Shown: positions 8,494 to 17,862, counted from the stretch's first letter. The stretch is DNA of 36,853 bases from Lonsdalea quercina subsp. quercina (GCF_000688695.1 NZ_JIBQ01000002.1:90208-127060), one strand, 5' to 3'. Program-made: numbers and translations. Notes: a model not told the origin generated them from the sequence alone.

Positions 8494-9261
8494 ATGACCT
8501 CCCTATCGCCCCCTTTTATGTCGTCGCGCTGTGCTCACTGCGCGGACAGCCATAATCTGGGCCTCGACTTCACGATGGCGTTTCAGCCTATCGTAGACTG
8601 CGTGACCAAAAGCGTATTTGGCTACGAAGCCTTGGTCCGAGGCTGCAATAACGAGTCTGCCTTCAGCATTATTTCGCAAATCAGCAACGACAAGCGCTAC
8701 GGCTTCGACCAGCTGTGCCGAATCAAGGCTATCGCGCTTGCAGCACGACTGAAGCTGTCCGGCATGCTAAGCATTAATTTTCTACCCAACGCGATTTATC
8801 GTCCTGAACGTTGCATTCGCTCCACGCTGGAAGCGGCCAAAAAGTACCAGTTTCCGATAAAAAACATCATGTTCGAGTTCACCGAGAACGAGCAGGCCCA
8901 TGACAGTAAGCGCATACAGACGATCATAGAATGCTACAAAAAGTTGGGCTTCAAAACGGCGATCGATGACTTCGGGTCGGGTTATTCCGGGCTGAGTCTG
9001 CTGGCGGATTTTCAAACCGATATCGTCAAGCTGGACATGGCGCTGATCCGCAACATCGATCAGGACAAAACACGCCAGACGATCGTCACTCACAATGTCA
9101 ACATGTTGAAATCGCTCAACATTAAGGTACTGGGAGAGGGCATTGAATCAGAAAAGGAATATCATTTTCTTAAAGGGATCGGGATTGATTTCGCTCAGGG
9201 ATATTACTTCGCCAGACCCGGCTTTGAGTCGCTGCCGGAGGTCGATACCACTCTTATTTAG
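8494..9261 (+). CDS. Stand-alone EAL-domain cyclic-di-GMP phosphodiesterase
   Basis: A 255-residue protein that is almost entirely one EAL domain and should linearise cyclic di-GMP in the cytoplasm. Key catalytic elements are present: YEALVRG (EAL at 45-47), NFLPNA, FEFTENE, the DDFGSGYSGLS loop, KLDMALI, GEGIES and AQGYYFARP. An active enzyme is therefore expected. The short N-terminus carries a Cys-X-X-Cys pair (Cys13, Cys16) just before the first barrel strand, which could bind metal or sense redox state. I chose ATG 8494, with AGGA 11 bases upstream, over a TTG three codons earlier. There is no transmembrane segment or GGDEF domain. Confidence 0.88.
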   Translation: MTSLSPPFMSSRCAHCADSHNLGLDFTMAFQPIVDCVTKSVFGYEALVRGCNNESAFSIISQISNDKRYGFDQLCRIKAIALAARLKLSGMLSINFLPNAIYRPERCIRSTLEAAKKYQFPIKNIMFEFTENEQAHDSKRIQTIIECYKKLGFKTAIDDFGSGYSGLSLLADFQTDIVKLDMALIRNIDQDKTRQTIVTHNVNMLKSLNIKVLGEGIESEKEYHFLKGIGIDFAQGYYFARPGFESLPEVDTTLI

Positions 9262-9339
9262 CGCCGCAGACGAGGCGGTTCGCGTCAACGCCAAACCCGC
9301 TAAACCGGCTTTTACCACAGAGACTTTGGATAATTTGGG

Positions 9340-9426
<87 letters not shown>

Positions 9427-9647
9427 TTTGAAGGGCAGCAAGTACGACGGGCTTTTTAATGGTATCGCTTACCTTTCGTCCGCCTCCCCCCTACTTTCCT
9501 CTTGAAAGACGCGCTCAACCGACAAGACAAAACGTCGCCATCATCGGGTAAAAAGACCTAAAACACACACAGTTACCTCGAATATGTATACAAATAGCCC
9601 ACGCTCGCCATATGCAATTTAGAACAAGTTGCCCCCCAATCGGCCGT

Positions 9648-9653
9648 TATACT
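9648..9653 (+). promoter_or_regulatory. Possible -10 element for the acyl carrier protein gene
   Basis: TATACT lies 31 bp upstream of the start codon at 9685. No good -35 hexamer is found at the expected distance, which would fit an activator-dependent promoter. Weak evidence. Confidence 0.3.
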
Positions 9654-9684
9654 GCGCACAATTACAGCGTGTCGGAGAGTTTGT

Positions 9685-9987
9685 ATGAAGCACTCAGAAT
9701 CTGGGCATCGCCGTGACGATGCAACACAATTACTCGTACGCGAGCTGTTGAAAGCCATTGGTATCGATCAGGGACGTATCGACGCCATATTCCAGGGCGC
9801 GCCGATGTATGCCCATGACGGCCTGCTGGATTCCGTCAATCTCATCAGCCTGATTGCCGTTCTCAGCGACCACTATGAAGCCCATGGAAAGCTGACGGGC
9901 GACCTGTTCGATCTCATGGATGAAAACGTTTTCGACGCATTTCATACCCTCGATAGTCTGACGCATTTTCTGCACGAAAAAACCTGA
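9685..9987 (+). CDS. Acyl carrier protein-like protein
   Basis: A 100-residue, acidic, helical protein with the carrier-protein core AHDGLLDSVNLISLIAVL. The Ser of the LDS motif is in the position that receives 4'-phosphopantetheine. The following segments (LTGDLFDLMDENVFDAF, then a last helix LDSLTHFLHE) fit helices III and IV of an ACP or of a DltC-like carrier. It has GGAG 8 bases before the ATG. A KAS III-like gene starts 47 bp downstream, and an Sfp-type transferase lies 1.5 kb away, so all parts needed to load and use this carrier sit together. It is not the housekeeping AcpP. The acyl group it carries is unknown. Confidence 0.75.
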   Translation: MKHSESGHRRDDATQLLVRELLKAIGIDQGRIDAIFQGAPMYAHDGLLDSVNLISLIAVLSDHYEAHGKLTGDLFDLMDENVFDAFHTLDSLTHFLHEKT

Positions 9988-10034
9988 CCTGTTTGTTGAT
10001 ACCCGAATCCCACGGCGATCAGGACGGAGGATGC

Positions 10035-10970
10035 ATGATACACATCAATACCTTAGCCACCTGGGTTCCACCGGCTCGCCTCAGCGCTGAGGACATCATT
10101 ATCCAAACGGGCTATAGCCCCCGCGAAGCCAACACGTTCTGCCAGCTGTTCGGCTTTCGCCGCATCGCCGCGCTGGAGGCCTCCGTCTCTCTTTATGGCG
10201 TTTTTTATCAACTTCTTAGCCAATTGATGCAGCAGTCCTCCGGACCTGACGTTCCCATCGACGCACTCATTTATGTGCATGGTATGCCGGCGCTGTATCG
10301 CGAACAGCCGGCGTGGCTCGCGCGGCTGAAACAGAGTCATCCGTTCGTCAGCGACTCAGCGGGCTGCTACGAACTGGACCAACAGCACTGCGCTACTTTG
10401 TTCTGGGCGCTGGAGCTCGCCCATCGGCTACTGGAAGACAAGCAGGCAAAACGCGTCGCCATTATCGCCGGCGAAACGTTGTCGCCTTTAGGGGCCTCGC
10501 GGCGATACGTGCCGGGCTACACGCTGATTGGAGATGCATTCGCCGCGCTGCTACTGGAGCGTGAAGGCGCTGGTTTACGGTTGGGAAAACCCTTTCTGGG
10601 CCAGCGAATGGAATTTTATGATGGACGGAAGAGCGGCCGGGAAGCGAAAACAGCGTTTTATCAGGCCCACGACGACATGGTGAGGGAGGCTCTGGCAGGC
10701 GCCCAGGCGGGCGATCCCGACAGCCTGTCGCTGCTGCCCCACAACATCAACCGTATCAGCTGGCGTCGCTATATGCGCCGTTACCCGCTGCCGTGCGAAG
10801 CCATCTCGCTCGGCCTGTTGCCGGATATCGGCCACTGCTGCACCGTGGACCCCCTCCTGCTGCTGCCTGCCGCGCTGCCCGCCGTCCGCAACGGGCAACC
10901 GCACGTGATGCTGTCCATCGGGCTGGGCGCCGCCTATGGCAGTTGCTCCGTTTACTACCGCGCGCAATGA
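10035..10970 (+). CDS. 3-oxoacyl-ACP synthase III-like acyltransferase with Cys-His-His active site
   Basis: A 311-residue thiolase-fold protein of the KAS III type. ELDQQHCATLFWALELAHRL aligns with the KAS III nucleophile helix, giving Cys119. LLPHNINRI matches the HQAN-R motif, giving His236. Where KAS III has the third residue in GNTSAAS, this protein has DIGHCCTVDP, so His267 replaces Asn. The change implies altered chemistry, such as acyl transfer or condensation without the normal malonyl decarboxylation geometry; PqsC is a known relative that works with a Cys-His pair. I chose ATG 10035, preceded by GGAGG, over an upstream in-frame codon at 9993. It is coupled to the carrier gene upstream. 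Substrate unknown. Confidence 0.8.
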   Translation: MIHINTLATWVPPARLSAEDIIIQTGYSPREANTFCQLFGFRRIAALEASVSLYGVFYQLLSQLMQQSSGPDVPIDALIYVHGMPALYREQPAWLARLKQSHPFVSDSAGCYELDQQHCATLFWALELAHRLLEDKQAKRVAIIAGETLSPLGASRRYVPGYTLIGDAFAALLLEREGAGLRLGKPFLGQRMEFYDGRKSGREAKTAFYQAHDDMVREALAGAQAGDPDSLSLLPHNINRISWRRYMRRYPLPCEAISLGLLPDIGHCCTVDPLLLLPAALPAVRNGQPHVMLSIGLGAAYGSCSVYYRAQ

Positions 10971-11053
10971 TTGCGCCGATACTTCGCGCCACCCTGCACG
11001 GCGTTTATCGGGCACACTGCAATTATTCTTCACTCTCACAATTTCAGACAACA

Positions 11054-11084
11054 ATGCCCGCGGGCACCGGGCATAATCCTTTTC
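11054..11084 (+). terminator. Terminator-like hairpin after the KAS III-like gene
   Basis: ATGCCCG (11054-11060) pairs with CGGGCAT (11068-11074) around a 7-nt loop, followed by AATCCTTTT. It would close the carrier/KAS unit. I see no gene in the rest of the 541-bp gap (10971-11511). Confidence 0.45.
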
Positions 11085-11511
11085 AGGAAGCGTTTTCGCT
11101 GGCGTAAGCAGGCGGAAATATACAAGGATGTAATAACGTCACGGTCAGAGCGCAGGATTGCGCCATTCGAACAGGGATGAAGACGGATCGTCGCGTTATC
11201 AGCATGGATGTTGTTTGTCTGTCCGTACCAGTTATTTTCATGCTCCAGCGGGATGACGAGAGATGAAAATCAGGATGGAAACGCTTTCTTTCTCTGCTGA
11301 CACTCTGCGTGCATACCACTCATCGTGGTCTGTGCGTCGATACCGGAGAAAACCACGGATGCTACGCCCTTTAAGGATCGGGATATCGGCAAAGGGCGCC
11401 TTCTTCTCTTTCTCGTCGGTGGCGGGAAACATCACGCAAACATTGGCTTACTCTCTCTGCTCACACCGCTGAACGGCACGCGACAAGCGCCGCCCTGAGC
11501 GTTAGCCGACG

Positions 11512-12318
11512 TTAACCCAGCCAGTCCTTTAGCGCGTCCCACTCAGTCAGGGTGGTAAACCGCCAGCTCAACGTAGTCTCGTTGGCCGATAAAATGCAGC
11601 AGTTGAGCGCCAGGCTCGCTTCGTCACACCAGACTTCCTCCATCTGCGCGTTCGCGGGGCGAGAGTCATCCAGCACCTGAATCCGCCCGTTTTCCCGCGT
11701 CAGACAGCTGAACGAGTCCAACGGCTTGCTCAGGCCAAGTCCCAACGCCTTCAGATAGGCTTCTTTGCGAGTCCATATCCGAATAAAAGCCTGTGCATAT
11801 GCCTCTTCATCGCAAAACTGATCCAGCCAGCACGCTTCATCAGGATGAAAAAAGCGCTTCGCTACGCCGCGTTTATGCTCGACACGCCCGCGATTTCCCT
11901 CGACATCGACCCCTACCGCGTCACCCTGTGCGATGGCGAACGCAAACGCAGCCTCGGTGTGGGAGAGGTTGAAGTGAAGCTGTGGATATCGGGGCAAGAA
12001 CGGCTTACCTAACGGGGTGCGGGCAAACGCCAGCTCGTGCGGCAACGCGCGGCACAGCGGCGCCAGCAGGCAGCGTAGAATGCCCTCAGCCAGTTTGCTG
12101 GCGGTGAGCGTATCGTGCGGCGCCATCCGGCAGGCCAATCGCGCCTTGGCAGATGTTTCCGGTCGATCCAGCGTCTCCCGGTGGACCAAAACACACTGTG
12201 GGCCCGCCAGTTTTCGCGCGCTATGCTCAGCGCTACCACAAAAATCCAACGTGTTTTCCTGGCTGATAATCACGCTCTGCGCCCGATTTATCGCGCTTTC
12301 CCTATTCACCTTGTCCAT
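11512..12318 (-). CDS. Sfp-type 4'-phosphopantetheinyl transferase
   Basis: This enzyme would convert apo carrier proteins to the holo form by moving phosphopantetheine from CoA to a serine. At 268 residues it has all the family motifs: TPLGKPFL (about 101-108), LHFNLSHTE (114-122), the Mg-binding VGVDVEGN (135-142; Asp138, Glu140), AKRFFHPDE, and WTRKEAYLKALGLG (182-195; Lys185, Glu186). The length is typical of the broad-specificity Sfp/EntD class rather than of AcpS (about 126 aa). AAGGAT lies 5 bases before the ATG. It is convergent to the carrier/KAS pair and divergent from an AraC-type regulator. It may serve the nearby carrier, or a carrier made elsewhere. Confidence 0.9.
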   Translation of the reverse strand: MDKVNRESAINRAQSVIISQENTLDFCGSAEHSARKLAGPQCVLVHRETLDRPETSAKARLACRMAPHDTLTASKLAEGILRCLLAPLCRALPHELAFARTPLGKPFLPRYPQLHFNLSHTEAAFAFAIAQGDAVGVDVEGNRGRVEHKRGVAKRFFHPDEACWLDQFCDEEAYAQAFIRIWTRKEAYLKALGLGLSKPLDSFSCLTRENGRIQVLDDSRPANAQMEEVWCDEASLALNCCILSANETTLSWRFTTLTEWDALKDWLG

Positions 12319-12663
12319 TTTTCATCCTTGCGAGTCATGTCGGCTGAAAGCGATCGGTTCGAGATCACGTACGTCTGATGGAAACGCATACATAGCAACG
12401 CTGCATCGCGGGCGTTTCTCCTCCCTTGATCCCAGGTCGATTCGGATATTTTTGCGGTATGACCTTTAGAAACAAGTCTTAACGAATTCCTGTTATTAAA
12501 ATCCCGATCACGCTTAAAACACTGACCATTTTCGAGACGAATAATCCCAATAACGAAATGTCGCCATCCCAAAAATGGAATGCTGAGTGGAAAAACCGTT
12601 ACTTATCCCGCTGAAAAAGGCCATTCCAAATATGGCACACAATTTGCGTGAGTCACCCTGTCA
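12319..12663. promoter_or_regulatory. Divergent PPTase / AraC-type regulator control region
   Basis: This AT-rich gap of 345 bp holds two near-identical decamers, CCAAAAATGG (12569-12578) and CCAAATATGG (12626-12635), whose starts are 57 bp apart. The palindrome CTGTCA-A-TGACAG (12658-12670) runs over the first possible start codon of the regulator. These are candidate regulator binding sites. No firm promoter could be assigned. Confidence 0.3.
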
Positions 12664-13320
12664 ATGACAGCAATGACAATAATTAACAACCCAATACCAA
12701 CGCCGTTTTCAGCATTTTTATTAACCGCTCCAGGCACGGTAAATACATTTTTGGATGACACCATGAATCTACATAATGCCTACCCCCACACCTTGGATAA
12801 TGAAAGCTTCAACCATAATCTTATCCAGGATATGTATCGTCGCCACCCCAACCTCAAAAAGACCTTGGAAAACAATAATAAAGCAACCAGGCTGGTAGGG
12901 ATCATCGACTATATTATTGAGAATATCGGCGATAACATCACGCTGGAACAACTCGAAACCGTGAGTGGCAAATCGAAGTTCGATATCTGCCGATTATTTA
13001 ATCAGGTCTATAATATTACGCCCATGCGATGGATCTGGCGCGTACGCGTCACGCTGGCGAGAGAGATTATTCATATTTCGCCTAACTGGTCTCTGACCGA
13101 TATTTGCTATGCGTGTGGTTTCTCCTCGTTGCCTCATTTTTCCCGCTGCTTTACGAAAACGTATAATATTCCGCCGCTGAAATACCGGAAAACCGTCTCG
13201 TCCGACCGCGAGCCGCCCCGTTTTATTAGCAATATGAGCTTCGATATTATTTTCGGAAAACAACGTCATCTGTTTTCTCGTCATGTATTGCTGGATAACA
13301 TCCACAATTTGTCTAATTAA
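12664..13320 (+). CDS. AraC-family transcriptional regulator
   Basis: The protein (218 residues from the first ATG) has a two-helix-turn-helix AraC domain from about residue 80 to 180: IIDYIIENIGDNITLEQLE, FDICRLFNQVYNITPMRW, then LTDICYACGFSSLPHFSRCF and TYNIPPLKYRK. The short, AT-rich N-terminal part has no recognisable ligand domain. The start is uncertain. ATG 12664 has no good ribosome binding site and overlaps a palindrome. ATG 12763 has a weak GGAT and would give about 185 residues. Codon usage is visibly more AT-rich than in the flanking genes, which suggests later acquisition. It is divergent from the PPTase gene, so it may control that gene and the carrier/KAS pair; this is inferred from position only. 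Confidence 0.8.
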   Translation: MTAMTIINNPIPTPFSAFLLTAPGTVNTFLDDTMNLHNAYPHTLDNESFNHNLIQDMYRRHPNLKKTLENNNKATRLVGIIDYIIENIGDNITLEQLETVSGKSKFDICRLFNQVYNITPMRWIWRVRVTLAREIIHISPNWSLTDICYACGFSSLPHFSRCFTKTYNIPPLKYRKTVSSDREPPRFISNMSFDIIFGKQRHLFSRHVLLDNIHNLSN

Positions 13321-13342
13321 CGATCTTGTTCGAGTAAACGAG

Positions 13343-13364
13343 AAAAGTCCGTCACGGGACTTTT
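13343..13364 (+). terminator. Terminator of the AraC-type regulator gene
   Basis: AAAAGTCC (13343-13350) pairs with GGACTTTT (13357-13364) around a 6-nt loop, 22 bp after the stop codon. The T-run is part of the 3' arm. From here to 13607 I see no gene. Confidence 0.7.
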
Positions 13365-13607
13365 ATGGATGGAGGAAGGCACCGCGGTGAGTCAGGTTCG
13401 GAATCGGGGGTGCCGTCCCATTTGACGAGGACGCCCTGCTTTTGACGCAACCCCTCACGTTGATACGTAATCTGCCAAGAAACAGAGGTCGTTTTTATCC
13501 CTGATTGCCGATCCCGCCGCCGCTTTACACGATTCCTCGCGAAAATCAGAGGGGGCGGTGGTGCCGGAAGACGGCGCGATCAGCGCCTACCGCAGCAACA
13601 ATGACAA

Positions 13608-13635
13608 AAAAAGGCATACCTCGGTATGCCTTTTT
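13608..13635. terminator. Strong bidirectional terminator after argG
   Basis: AAAAAGGCATACC (13608-13620) and GGTATGCCTTTTT (13623-13635) form a long, nearly loop-less perfect hairpin with A/T tails on both sides. It ends argG on the minus strand and can also stop transcription from the left. Confidence 0.85.
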
Positions 13636-13661
13636 CAATGCATCAGACGGTAGCCCGACGA

Positions 13662-15035
<1,374 letters not shown>

Positions 15036-15163
15036 TTAGATGGCATTGAGTGTAACCACTCCAACGCCGAATTACGTAAGTTACATCGCACTATATTGGA
15101 CAAAATGCAGAAGAAGATCGCGGCGATTCACACGGTCGACGGCATTTTAATCGCGTACTTCAC

Positions 15164-15202
15164 AATGAATATTTATGCAGAATATATGATTTATAATTTA
15201 AA
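15164..15202. promoter_or_regulatory. Pair of ARG boxes (ArgR operator) upstream of argG
   Basis: Box 1 (15164-15181) carries TGAAT-attt-ATGCA and box 2 (15185-15202) carries TGATT-tata-ATTTA. Both are close to the 18-bp ArgR consensus, and they are separated by exactly 3 bp, the standard ArgR hexamer spacing. The AT-rich boxes probably overlap the argG promoter. Confidence 0.75.
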
Positions 15203-15306
15203 CATCTTTTCAGCCGGACAGGAAGAGACTCGTTAGGATTTTGGCAAAAAATTCATGCTGCCCTGGTATCACGATCCGTTGGCGACACCTCGCCGATGTC
15301 TCTCTG

Positions 15307-15343
15307 GTCCGGATTTAGCCCTATCGTGTCCGGATCTGGCCTT
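15307..15343. promoter_or_regulatory. 21-bp-period direct repeat, candidate AraC-type operator
   Basis: GTCCGGATTTAGCCCT (15307-15322) and GTCCGGATCTGGCCTT (15328-15343) agree at 13 of 16 positions and are offset by 21 bp. This is the half-site period of classic AraC-family operators (araI1-I2). They lie 57-93 bp upstream of the hydrolase start, ahead of an operon that encodes an AraC-type regulator. Confidence 0.5.
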
Positions 15344-15399
15344 CTTTCGTTTCAACGTTGGGCGCATGATAGCCAACAACATGAACGAGGAGATAAACC

Positions 15400-15951
15400 A
15401 TGTCGCGCACTGCACTGTTAATTATTGATGTACAAGACTCTTTCTTACATCGCCCTTTCTGGCAGGAGGACGATCTCCCGGCATTTCAGGAAGCGCTGCT
15501 ACGCCTGATCGATGGCTGTAAACGGCAAAATGTCGCGCTGGTGGATGTGTTTCACGTCGCGACAGAGGGGCCTTTCTCGCTGGAGTCAGGCTTCGTCACA
15601 CGGCAGCGTTTTCTCCATCATCAGCCGGATAAACAAGTCTACAAACACGTTCATAACGCCCTGACTGACTCAGGACTGCATGAATGGTTACAGCAAGAAG
15701 GTATTCACCATTTAATTATCTGCGGCATGCGCACCGAACAGTGCTGCGAAACCACCGCGCGGGTTGCGTCCGATCTGGGCTATCAGGTAACGTTCGTGAC
15801 TGAAGCAACGCTGACCTTCCCGATGACGCACGACGGAAAAACGCTGAGCGCCAGCGAGCTAAAACATCATACCGAAACCGTGTTGAATAACCGGTTCGCG
15901 ACCCTAAGCAGCGTCGAGGCATGTCTGGCGGCGTTGACCCCTACGGAGTAA
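15400..15951 (+). CDS. Isochorismatase-fold cysteine hydrolase
   Basis: A 183-residue single-domain member of the isochorismatase/nicotinamidase superfamily. The catalytic triad is visible: Asp10 (ALLIIDVQDSF), Lys82 (QVYKHVHNAL) and the nucleophile Cys115 in GMRTEQCCETTAR. Members hydrolyse amides or vinyl ethers such as nicotinamide, N-carbamoyl compounds or isochorismate. The exact substrate cannot be read here. GAGG precedes the ATG. A GlxA-type regulator starts 7 bp downstream, so the two form an operon in which the regulator probably controls the hydrolase. Confidence 0.88.
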   Translation: MSRTALLIIDVQDSFLHRPFWQEDDLPAFQEALLRLIDGCKRQNVALVDVFHVATEGPFSLESGFVTRQRFLHHQPDKQVYKHVHNALTDSGLHEWLQQEGIHHLIICGMRTEQCCETTARVASDLGYQVTFVTEATLTFPMTHDGKTLSASELKHHTETVLNNRFATLSSVEACLAALTPTE

Positions 15952-15958
15952 ACACGGC

Positions 15959-16873
15959 ATGGCACGTCAGGTCTATTTTTTGATGTTGCCCGGCGTACTG
16001 TCGCTCGACGTCGCCGGACCGGCGGAAGCGTTACGCCTGGCCGGCGATTTTGACCTGCATTACATCAGTCCGGTTGAGAGTCTGCGCTGTTCTATCGGAC
16101 TCACTCTCAACCAATTGGAACCGCTGCCGACGCCGATGCCGCCGGACAGCATTTTGATCGTCCCCGGCGTCACCCCGTCCGAACATTATTTCGCCACACC
16201 GCTGGCCGAGGTAGCCCGCGACTGGCTGCGCGAGCGGCGGTCTGAACTCGAACGCCAAACACTGACGCTGGTCTGCATCTGCTCCGGATCGCTGCTCGCC
16301 GCGCAGGCGACGCTGCTGGACGGTTATCAATGCACCACCCATCACGATATCCTCGCCCGTCTTTCCGAACAGGCTCCGGCGGCATTAATTAGAGAAAATC
16401 GTATTTTCGTGGAGGACCGCAACGTCTACACCAGCGCGGGGATCACCGCCGGCATTGACCTGGCGTTGCATTTGATCGCCCGTTTCCAGAGCAGCTTGCA
16501 CGCTACGCAGGTGGCCCGGGAGATGGTGGTTTACTTCCGCCGCGCAGGTAACGACGACCAGCTGTCGCCCTGGCTACAGCACCGTAATCATCTCCATCCT
16601 GTGATCCACCGCGCGCAGGATTTGCTGGCTGCGGCACCAGAATCCTCGTGGCCGCTGGATCAGCTGGCGGACCGTGTACATGTGAGCGCTCGCCACCTGA
16701 CACGCCTGTTTCGGGAACATGTCGGGATTACCGTGCGCGAGTATCACGAACAGCTGCGGCTTACCGTGGCGGAACAGCGTATCAGGCAAGGCATCGGCGT
16801 GGAAAAAGCAGCCTTGCTGGCCGGCTTTTCCTCGGCGCGTCAGCTGCGCCGGGCTCAGTCGCGTCAGGCCTAG
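15959..16873 (+). CDS. GlxA-type transcriptional regulator (DJ-1/PfpI domain plus AraC HTH)
   Basis: Residues 1 to about 190 form a DJ-1/PfpI-like domain. It starts VYFLMLPGVLSLDVAGPAEA, has an LVCICSGSLLAAQA nucleophile-elbow segment, and ends with VYTSAGITAGIDLALHLI. The C-terminal 90 residues are an AraC helix-turn-helix: WPLDQLADRVHVSARHLTRL, FREHVGITVREY and AALLAGFSSARQLRRA. The total of 304 residues is usual for this class, whose members often control amine, amino-acid or nitrile-type catabolic genes. It follows the hydrolase gene by 7 bp. Its last codons overlap the end of the convergent wecH by 4 bp. Confidence 0.88.
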   Translation: MARQVYFLMLPGVLSLDVAGPAEALRLAGDFDLHYISPVESLRCSIGLTLNQLEPLPTPMPPDSILIVPGVTPSEHYFATPLAEVARDWLRERRSELERQTLTLVCICSGSLLAAQATLLDGYQCTTHHDILARLSEQAPAALIRENRIFVEDRNVYTSAGITAGIDLALHLIARFQSSLHATQVAREMVVYFRRAGNDDQLSPWLQHRNHLHPVIHRAQDLLAAAPESSWPLDQLADRVHVSARHLTRLFREHVGITVREYHEQLRLTVAEQRIRQGIGVEKAALLAGFSSARQLRRAQSRQA

Positions 16874-17862
16874 CTCACCAGACGGCGACGGTCGATGCGC
16901 TGTAGCCCCAACGAAAACAGCAGGCCGACCGCCAGCGCCATCGCAAAGACGTAAAAAATATCCGCCACCGGGGCGCTTTCGAGCGCCAGTTGATGCGTGC
17001 GTAAATAATGGATCACCAGCGCGTGAACGCCGTAAATCGCCAGAGAATGACGTGCTATCAGCGCCAGTCCCGGCAAGGGTGCCGCGTTGAGGTAATATTT
17101 TCCACTGGCCAACAGACCGGAGGCGGCCAGAAACACCAGCGGTCCGCAGTAGAGATAATAGGTTTGATCGAAGTCGCCGTTGATGAGCGTCAGATGGCGA
17201 GTCCCCAGCGTCACCAGCGCTACCCCTAATACGAAGACGCCGAACGCCACGCGCGCCGCCCAGCGGGGGATCGTCATCATCCCGACGATCCTGCCGGTAA
17301 TGGCGTACAGCAGGTAATAGATGGTATCGCCGAACATATATAGGTTCACCGGCAGCATCTGATGCTGACCGTTCATCAGCGCGGGCATATTGGGATTGGC
17401 GACCACCGCCAGCAATACGATCGCCGCCGCCAGCGCATAACCCGACGCCTGACGCACTTTAATCAGCGGAGAAAACAGGTAAATGATGGTGATGGCATAG
17501 AAAAACCACAGGTGATAGAACACGGGTTTTTGCAGGCTGTCTCGGAGCGCCAGCCACGGATTGATGGGAGTGAGCCACGCCATATAACACAGCGCCAACA
17601 GGCTGTAGAACAAGAGACAGCAACCGATGCGCAGATAGTGTTTACCCTGAGCCTGTCGCTCTCCAAAGAATAGGTAGCCTGAAATCATGAAAAATAGCGG
17701 CACGCAGACGCGAGAGGCGGAATCCAGCAGATTGGCGACGTCCCAATAGAGCGTCCCCACCGCGCTGCCATCGGTGACATACCCTGCGGCGCTGTGGACC
17801 ATCACCACCATCAGGCACGCTATCGCCCGCAGGTTGTCCACCCAGCCGATCCTGTCGGTCAT
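16870..17862 (-). CDS. wecH: O-acetyltransferase WecH (YiaH), acyltransferase-3 family
   Basis: WecH O-acetylates enterobacterial common antigen in the inner membrane. This 330-residue protein (E. coli 331) has about ten membrane segments and the family motifs WVDNLRAIACLMVVMVHS (with the key His), SRVCVPLFFMISGYLFFGER, QKPVFYHLWFFYAI, PVNLYMFGDTIYYLLYA and ARHSLAIYGVHALVIH. It ends QRIDRRRLVS, almost as in E. coli WecH. The frame extends to a TTG at 17889, but ATG 17862 with an upstream GAGGGCG gives the right length. In E. coli the gene is next to glyQ; here it lies 9 kb away. Confidence 0.9.
   Translation of the reverse strand: MTDRIGWVDNLRAIACLMVVMVHSAAGYVTDGSAVGTLYWDVANLLDSASRVCVPLFFMISGYLFFGERQAQGKHYLRIGCCLLFYSLLALCYMAWLTPINPWLALRDSLQKPVFYHLWFFYAITIIYLFSPLIKVRQASGYALAAAIVLLAVVANPNMPALMNGQHQMLPVNLYMFGDTIYYLLYAITGRIVGMMTIPRWAARVAFGVFVLGVALVTLGTRHLTLINGDFDQTYYLYCGPLVFLAASGLLASGKYYLNAAPLPGLALIARHSLAIYGVHALVIHYLRTHQLALESAPVADIFYVFAMALAVGLLFSLGLQRIDRRRLVS

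Noticed and set aside
11083-11472. Short open frames on both strands between the KAS III-like and PPTase genes
   Set aside because: There are no ribosome binding sites and no recognisable domains; composition is basic and Ser/Arg-rich, as in random frames.
13400-13600. Possible degraded gene between the AraC-type regulator and the argG terminator
   Set aside because: Short GC-rich open frames exist, but no segment resembles a known protein in any frame I read.
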